From Candidimonas humi (GTDB lineage: Bacteria > Pseudomonadota > Gammaproteobacteria > Burkholderiales > Burkholderiaceae_B): a stretch of 64,000 nucleotides of DNA. The notes under the pieces are model-generated. The model searched no databases. It worked only from the letters and a program-made list of their open reading frames with translations, and was not told the origin of the DNA. Shown here piece after piece: positions 59,835 through 64,000 of the stretch. Location: contig NZ_JAHTBN010000008.1 in the NCBI RefSeq assembly GCF_019166065.1, forward strand, positions 124,001-188,000, in the 5' to 3' direction. Each line of letters starts with the position of its first letter. The stretch's first letter is position 1. A program made the position numbers and the translations under genes.

Positions 59835-61019
59835 ATGAACATCGATCGCCCCCTCGCCCTGCTGGGCGGGCTTACGCCGCAAGCCTTCATGCGGCGCTAC
59901 TGGCAGCGCCGCCCTCTGTTGATCCGGCAGGCCATTGCCGGCTTCCAGCCGGGCCCGTCGATCGCGGACATACGCGAGCTGGTTCGCCGCGACGAGGTAG
60001 AGTCGCGCCTGGTGTGGCAGGATGCCGCGGGCTGGCACATGAAGCACGGCCCCTTCGCCAGGCTGCCGGCGATGCGCCGCCCCGGCTGGACGGTGCTGGC
60101 CCAAAGCGTGGACCTGCATGACGATGCCACGGCCGAGCTGATGCAGCGGTTCCGCTTTATCTCGGACGCGCGGCTGGACGATGCGATGATCAGCATCGCC
60201 TCGGAAGGCGGCGGCGTGGGCCCGCACTTCGACAGCTATGACGTGTTCCTGCTGCAGGCGGAAGGCCGCCGGCGCTGGCGCATCGGCAGCCAGAAGGATC
60301 TGAGCCTGGTTCCCGGGCTGCCGCTGAAGGTCCTGCGCGACTTCCGCCCCGAGGAAGAATATGTGCTGGAACCGGGCGACATGCTGTATTTGCCTCCGCA
60401 CATCGCGCACGAAGGGGTGGCGCTGGACGCGTGCATGACGATATCTATCGGTTTTCGCGCCCCTACCCTGGCCGTGCTGGCCCGCGGCATGCTGGAGGCA
60501 GCCGGGGACCAGATCATGGCCCGCGCAGGCGGCGACGGCGGCCTGTACGGCAACCCGCCGCTGCCCGGGCCGGATCTGGGCGGCCGTTTCCGCGACGCGG
60601 GCACGGCCGCCACGACCAGCCCTGCCCGCCTGCCCGACACGCTGCTGCGCGCCGCCTGCGAAGCCGTCCAGCGCGTACGCCTGGACGAAGCGCTGGCGGC
60701 ACGCTACCTGGGCATGTGGCTGAGCGAGCCGCCGCAGGCGGCCTGCTTCGAACCGCCGGACAAACCGGTGGAACTCGGGCCCGCCCTGCCCGCCACCGGC
60801 CGCCTGGAACTGGACCGCTGCACGCGCCTGCTGTATCGCGGCAGCAACATGTATATCAATGGCGAACTCGCACCGCTGCCGGCCAGCGCACCGCTGCGGC
60901 GCCTGGCCGACGAGCGCCGCCTGCCCCTGACCCCGGCCCGCCTGCGCGCCCTGGGACCGGAACGGCGCGAAATGCTGAACGAATGGCTGAGCGAAGGCTG
61001 GCTGCACTACAAGGCCTAG
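59835..61019 (+). CDS. Ribosomal-protein 2OG-Fe(II) hydroxylase (RoxA/YcfD type)
   Basis: 394 residues. JmjC/cupin iron site His131-x-Asp133 in GPHFDSYDVFLLQ and His192 in PPHIAHEG, with the early motif YWQRRPLLIRQAI. These match YcfD/RoxA, which hydroxylates an arginine of ribosomal protein L16 in E. coli. A winged-helix C-terminal region ends the protein. It follows mutS by 142 bp. Confidence 0.92.
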   Translation: MNIDRPLALLGGLTPQAFMRRYWQRRPLLIRQAIAGFQPGPSIADIRELVRRDEVESRLVWQDAAGWHMKHGPFARLPAMRRPGWTVLAQSVDLHDDATAELMQRFRFISDARLDDAMISIASEGGGVGPHFDSYDVFLLQAEGRRRWRIGSQKDLSLVPGLPLKVLRDFRPEEEYVLEPGDMLYLPPHIAHEGVALDACMTISIGFRAPTLAVLARGMLEAAGDQIMARAGGDGGLYGNPPLPGPDLGGRFRDAGTAATTSPARLPDTLLRAACEAVQRVRLDEALAARYLGMWLSEPPQAACFEPPDKPVELGPALPATGRLELDRCTRLLYRGSNMYINGELAPLPASAPLRRLADERRLPLTPARLRALGPERREMLNEWLSEGWLHYKA

Positions 61020-61524
61020 GACGACTGGCACTTATTTAATTAAGGTATTCGGGCCGCGGATAGTGGCGTAAGCGCATGAATTAGAAGAAGGAGGCTGACC
61101 CAAGAATTGACAGGATGGTTGTTGCCACACACCCAACCCACCTTTCCGAAGGCCAGACTCCATGGATCGTAAGGCATCCGCAACAATTGAGAAACCGTCT
61201 CCGCGGGCGTACGCGGAAAACGAAGGCGGTGGACTGACTTTTTCAATATTCTGGCCAGCCTCCAGCTTCTGGCCATGACCCAGGCCCATTAGCCAGCACA
61301 TCGCGAGAGGCTATATCCGCCGACGGCGCCCGCCATGGCGCCAGCACAGCCGCGCTTCGCGCCTCAATGGGCAGACTCGCGCGGCCGCCCATCGGCCCAG
61401 CAGGCCATATAGCCCACGCGGAATAAACTTATACGCGCATAAGGAAATAAGCATCGCGTCGTTCGCATGAACGCCCCGGCTCCCTAGAATTAGGGCTACC
61501 CCTGATTCTCTATGCGAGCGACCG
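61020..61524. other. Intergenic region before cysJ with a possible CysB-type site
   Basis: 505 bp. TTATACGCGCATAA (61429-61442) is a TTAT-N6-ATAA dyad followed by GGAAATAAG, a layout reminiscent of CysB-type activator sites, and it is about 80 bases before cysJ. A minus-strand frame at 61040-61276 reads like a protein in part (LLRMPYDPWSLAFGKVGWV) but has no ribosome site. I do not recognise it as a gene; it may be a decayed or repeated element. Confidence 0.4.
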
Positions 61525-63309
61525 ATGCTAGCGCCTTCCTATCTGCCCGAAGCCAAACACAACTTGATCGACGAATTGCTGGAAGGGCTGGACCCCGGCG
61601 CCTTGAGCTGGCTGTCCGGCTACTTCGCGGGTGTGGCCCAGGGCCGGCAGCCGGCGAAGGCGTCGACCTCGGTAGCGGCGGTGCCCGCAGCCGCCACGGC
61701 CAAGCGCCTGACCATTCTGTACGGCAGCCAGACCGGCAATGCCAAGCGCGTCGCCGAAGCCTTGGCCGAGCGCACCCAGGCCGTGGGGCTGAGCACGCGG
61801 CTGGTGCGCGCCGACAGCTACAACACGCGCGAACTCAAGGACGAGCAACTGCTGTATATCGTCATGAGCACCCAGGGCGATGGCGAAGCGCCCGACGATT
61901 CGCGCAGCTTCACCGAATTCCTGGCGAGCAAGCGCGCCCCCAAGCTGCCGCAGTTGAAATATGCGGTACTGGGCCTGGGCGATTCCAGCTATCCGCTATT
62001 TTGCGGCATGGCGCAATCCCTGGACTCCCGCCTGGCCGAGCTGGGCGCGCAGCGCCTGCAGGAAGTGGGCACCGCCGACCTCGACATCGACACCGTGGCG
62101 GCCCCCTGGCAGGACCGCGCGCTGGAACATGCCCAGAAAGCCCTGAAGCAAGGCGAGGCCACCACGGCCACCGTCACCGCGCTGCGGCCCAAGGCGTCCA
62201 AGGTCACGCGCGACCAGCCGCACCTGGCCGAACTGCTGCTGAACCAGCCTATCACGGACCACGGCAGCGGCAAGGACGTGCGCCACCTGGAAATCTCGCT
62301 GGAGGGCAGCAGCCTCAGCTACCAGCCCGGCGATGCCTTGGGGATCTGGCCTACGCAGTCCGACAGCCTGGTGCAGTCCGTCGCCGCGGCGTTCGGCCTG
62401 GACCTGGACGCGACGGTGGAGATCAATGAAGTGCGCCGGCCGCTGCGCGAATGGCTAGTCAAGCACCGCGAACTCACGGTGCTGACCAAGCCCTTCCTGG
62501 TGGCGCATGCCCAGCGCGCCAACAATCCCGAACTGCAAAAGCGCGTGGCCGAGCCCGAGTCCCTGCGCACGCTGTTGAACGACTACCAGTTGCTGGACCT
62601 GGTCAAGGAATATCCCGCGGCCTGGGAAGCAACTCCGCTGGTGCAGGCGCTGCGGCCGCTGGCCCCCCGCATGTATTCCATCGCCTCCAGCCAGGCGGCG
62701 GTGGGTTCCGAAGTGCACCTGACCCTGGCGCACGTGAACTATGAGCGCGACGAAGAGCAGCGCTGGGGCTGCGCCTCGCATTTCCTGAGCGACCTGGAGG
62801 AAGGCGGCAAGCTGCCGGTCTTCATCGAGGAAAACCCGCGCTTCCGCCTGCCCGCCGATCCGGCGCGCGACGTCATCATGATCGGGCCGGGCACGGGCGT
62901 GGCGCCGTTCCGCGCCTTCGTGCAGGAACGCAGCGCCGCCGGCGCCAGCGGGCGCAACTGGCTGTTCTTCGGCAACCCGCACTTCGATTCCGATTTCCTG
63001 TACCAGACCGAATGGCAGCGCGCGCTCAAGGACGGCGATCTGCACCGGCTCGACCTGGCCTTCTCGCGCGACCAGTCCGAGAAAGTCTATGTACAGGACA
63101 AGCTGCTCGCCGCGGCCAGCGATGTCTACCAGTGGCTGCAGAACGGCGCGCACCTTTACGTGTGCGGCGACGCGACGCGCATGGCCAAGGATGTGCACGC
63201 GGCGCTGCTGCAAGTGGCCGAGACCGAGGGCGGCCTGCAACCCGAGGCGGCGCGCCAGTGGCTCGACGGCCTGGCCGCGGAAGGCCGCTATGCGCGCGAT
63301 GTGTATTGA
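61525..63309 (+). CDS. cysJ: Sulfite reductase flavoprotein (CysJ)
   Basis: 594 residues. A flavodoxin domain (ILYGSQTGNAKRVAEALAER, about 64-83; STQGDGEAPDD; LGLGDSSYPLFC) is followed by the FAD domain (PRMYSIASSQ) and the NADPH domain (GPGTGVAPFRAFVQER, NPHFDSDFLYQTEW, YVCGDATRMAKDVH). It passes electrons from NADPH through FAD and FMN to the hemoprotein CysI, whose gene follows 165 bp downstream. Together they reduce sulfite to sulfide for cysteine synthesis. Confidence 0.95.
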   Translation: MLAPSYLPEAKHNLIDELLEGLDPGALSWLSGYFAGVAQGRQPAKASTSVAAVPAAATAKRLTILYGSQTGNAKRVAEALAERTQAVGLSTRLVRADSYNTRELKDEQLLYIVMSTQGDGEAPDDSRSFTEFLASKRAPKLPQLKYAVLGLGDSSYPLFCGMAQSLDSRLAELGAQRLQEVGTADLDIDTVAAPWQDRALEHAQKALKQGEATTATVTALRPKASKVTRDQPHLAELLLNQPITDHGSGKDVRHLEISLEGSSLSYQPGDALGIWPTQSDSLVQSVAAAFGLDLDATVEINEVRRPLREWLVKHRELTVLTKPFLVAHAQRANNPELQKRVAEPESLRTLLNDYQLLDLVKEYPAAWEATPLVQALRPLAPRMYSIASSQAAVGSEVHLTLAHVNYERDEEQRWGCASHFLSDLEEGGKLPVFIEENPRFRLPADPARDVIMIGPGTGVAPFRAFVQERSAAGASGRNWLFFGNPHFDSDFLYQTEWQRALKDGDLHRLDLAFSRDQSEKVYVQDKLLAAASDVYQWLQNGAHLYVCGDATRMAKDVHAALLQVAETEGGLQPEAARQWLDGLAAEGRYARDVY

Positions 63310-63474
63310 TTGAAAGACACACGGACAGACGCGGGCATGCTGGCCGGCATGCCCGCAGGCATTGGCAGCCCGCAGCACACCGGCTCAAAGACTTAAAGAC
63401 GCGACAACACTACATGCGCACAGGCGCGGACACGCAAAAACGCAACACTGCGTATTGACTGAACCAGGAACACA

Positions 63475-64000
63475 ATGAGCGGTAATCTTTCCCACCTCGA
63501 ACACATCAAGGCGGACAGCAACTATTTGCGCGGCACCATTGCACAGGGGCTCGAAGACCCGGTGACCGGCGCCATCAGCGATGACGACAACAAGCTGCTC
63601 AAGTTCCACGGCAGCTACCAGCAAGACGACCGCGACGTGCGCGACGAACGCCGCCGCCGCAAGCTGGAGCCGGCCTACGGGTTCATGATCCGCGCCCGGC
63701 TGCCGGGCGGCGTGATCAAGCCGGCCCAGTGGCTGGCGCTGGATCGCATCGCCACGGAGTTCGCCACGCGCGGCCTGCGCATCACGACCCGCCAGACCTT
63801 CCAGTGGCACGGCGTGCAGAAGCGCAACCTGAAGAAGTTCATGCAGGGCATACACGACGCCATGGCCACCACGCTGGCCGCCTGTGGCGACGTCAACCGC
63901 CAGGTGGTGAGCTCGGTCAACCCCTTGCTTTCCAGCCAGCACGCCATCGTGCAGGAATGGACGGAAAAGCTGTCCGCGCACTTCCTGCCGCGCACTCGCG
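63475..64000 (+). CDS. cysI: Sulfite reductase hemoprotein beta-component (CysI), 3' end outside window
   Basis: 175 codons are visible from the ATG with AGGAA before it. The sequence [45 protein letters not shown] is the conserved N-terminus of CysI, and [17 protein letters not shown] belongs to the siroheme-binding region. The siroheme and 4Fe-4S cysteines lie beyond the window. It reduces sulfite to sulfide with six electrons from CysJ. Confidence 0.96.
   Translation, partial: MSGNLSHLEHIKADSNYLRGTIAQGLEDPVTGAISDDDNKLLKFHGSYQQDDRDVRDERRRRKLEPAYGFMIRARLPGGVIKPAQWLALDRIATEFATRGLRITTRQTFQWHGVQKRNLKKFMQGIHDAMATTLAACGDVNRQVVSSVNPLLSSQHAIVQEWTEKLSAHFLPRTR

Noticed and set aside
61040-61276. Minus-strand small gene with protein-like sequence
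   Set aside because: No ribosome site, no conserved start and no family recognised; listed only as part of the intergenic region.

Overview
The window is GC-rich and gene-dense. It looks like a chromosomal segment of a beta-proteobacterium of the family Alcaligenaceae (Bordetella, Achromobacter, Pusillimonas and relatives). The evidence is four Bug/TctC-type periplasmic solute-binding genes, many LysR regulators next to catabolic operons, family III CoA-transferases, and the housekeeping order cysS, alkA-like, accA, tilS, lysC, tRNA-Ser. Genus and species cannot be fixed from sequence reading alone.

Region 1 (1-18.2 kb) is catabolic and peripheral metabolism. It holds a CoA-transferase/Bug pair cut by the window edge, an NAD(P)-binding reductase divergent from an HxlR regulator, a HigB/HigA-like toxin-antitoxin pair, and a HMG-CoA-lyase-like / CoA-transferase / Bug operon divergent from a LysR gene. 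It continues with a sulfatase/Bug operon divergent from another LysR gene. Last comes an operon of aldehyde dehydrogenase (HpaE-like), class III extradiol dioxygenase (HpaD-like), fumarylacetoacetate-hydrolase-family protein (HpaG-like) and ketopantoate-reductase-like protein. That operon is divergent from a third LysR gene with a clear palindromic operator. Together these suggest uptake, desulfation and meta-cleavage of an aromatic acid.

Region 2 (18.3-31.1 kb) is conserved housekeeping: tRNA-Ser(GCU) with terminator and a stray inverted tRNA-Ser 3' fragment, lysC, tilS, accA, a DNA glycosylase, cysS, a TPR protein, a cyclophilin with two possible starts, lpxH, uppP, a TerC/CBS/CorC membrane protein, suhB and trmJ. 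Region 3 (31.1-48.8 kb) is mixed metabolism. It carries scoAB with a Bug gene and an IclR regulator, an MscS channel, a cluster of DnaA-box-like sites, a sugar ABC transporter with FGGY kinase, a luciferase-like monooxygenase with a phosphopantetheinyl transferase, a 14-bp tandem repeat, a hydroxypyruvate-isomerase-like gene, a MarR/MFS efflux operon, an FMN reductase, an O6-alkylguanine methyltransferase, a ygaVP-like persulfide-responsive operon and a 2OG-Fe(II) oxygenase.

Region 4 (48.8-57.0 kb) is an accessory island of visibly lower GC between the oxygenase and mutS, and is the most interesting part. On the minus strand it carries: a 777-aa protein with a PD-(D/E)XK-like nuclease core and a C-terminal SEC-C zinc motif; a 505-aa P-loop ATPase; a DUF6414-like protein; and a 73-codon HEPN-type gene split by a complete IS3-family element. 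The last two genes each end one base before an attC-like recombination site, so they look like integron gene cassettes without a nearby integrase. A MITE-like element with target duplication, a 111-bp palindromic element and diverged copies of a CGGACATT-type repeat fill the spacers. The ATPase plus nuclease pair is my candidate for an undescribed, probably defensive, system; that role is inference.

Region 5 (57.0-64.0 kb) returns to core genes: mutS, a ribosomal-protein hydroxylase of the RoxA/YcfD type, cysJ and the start of cysI.
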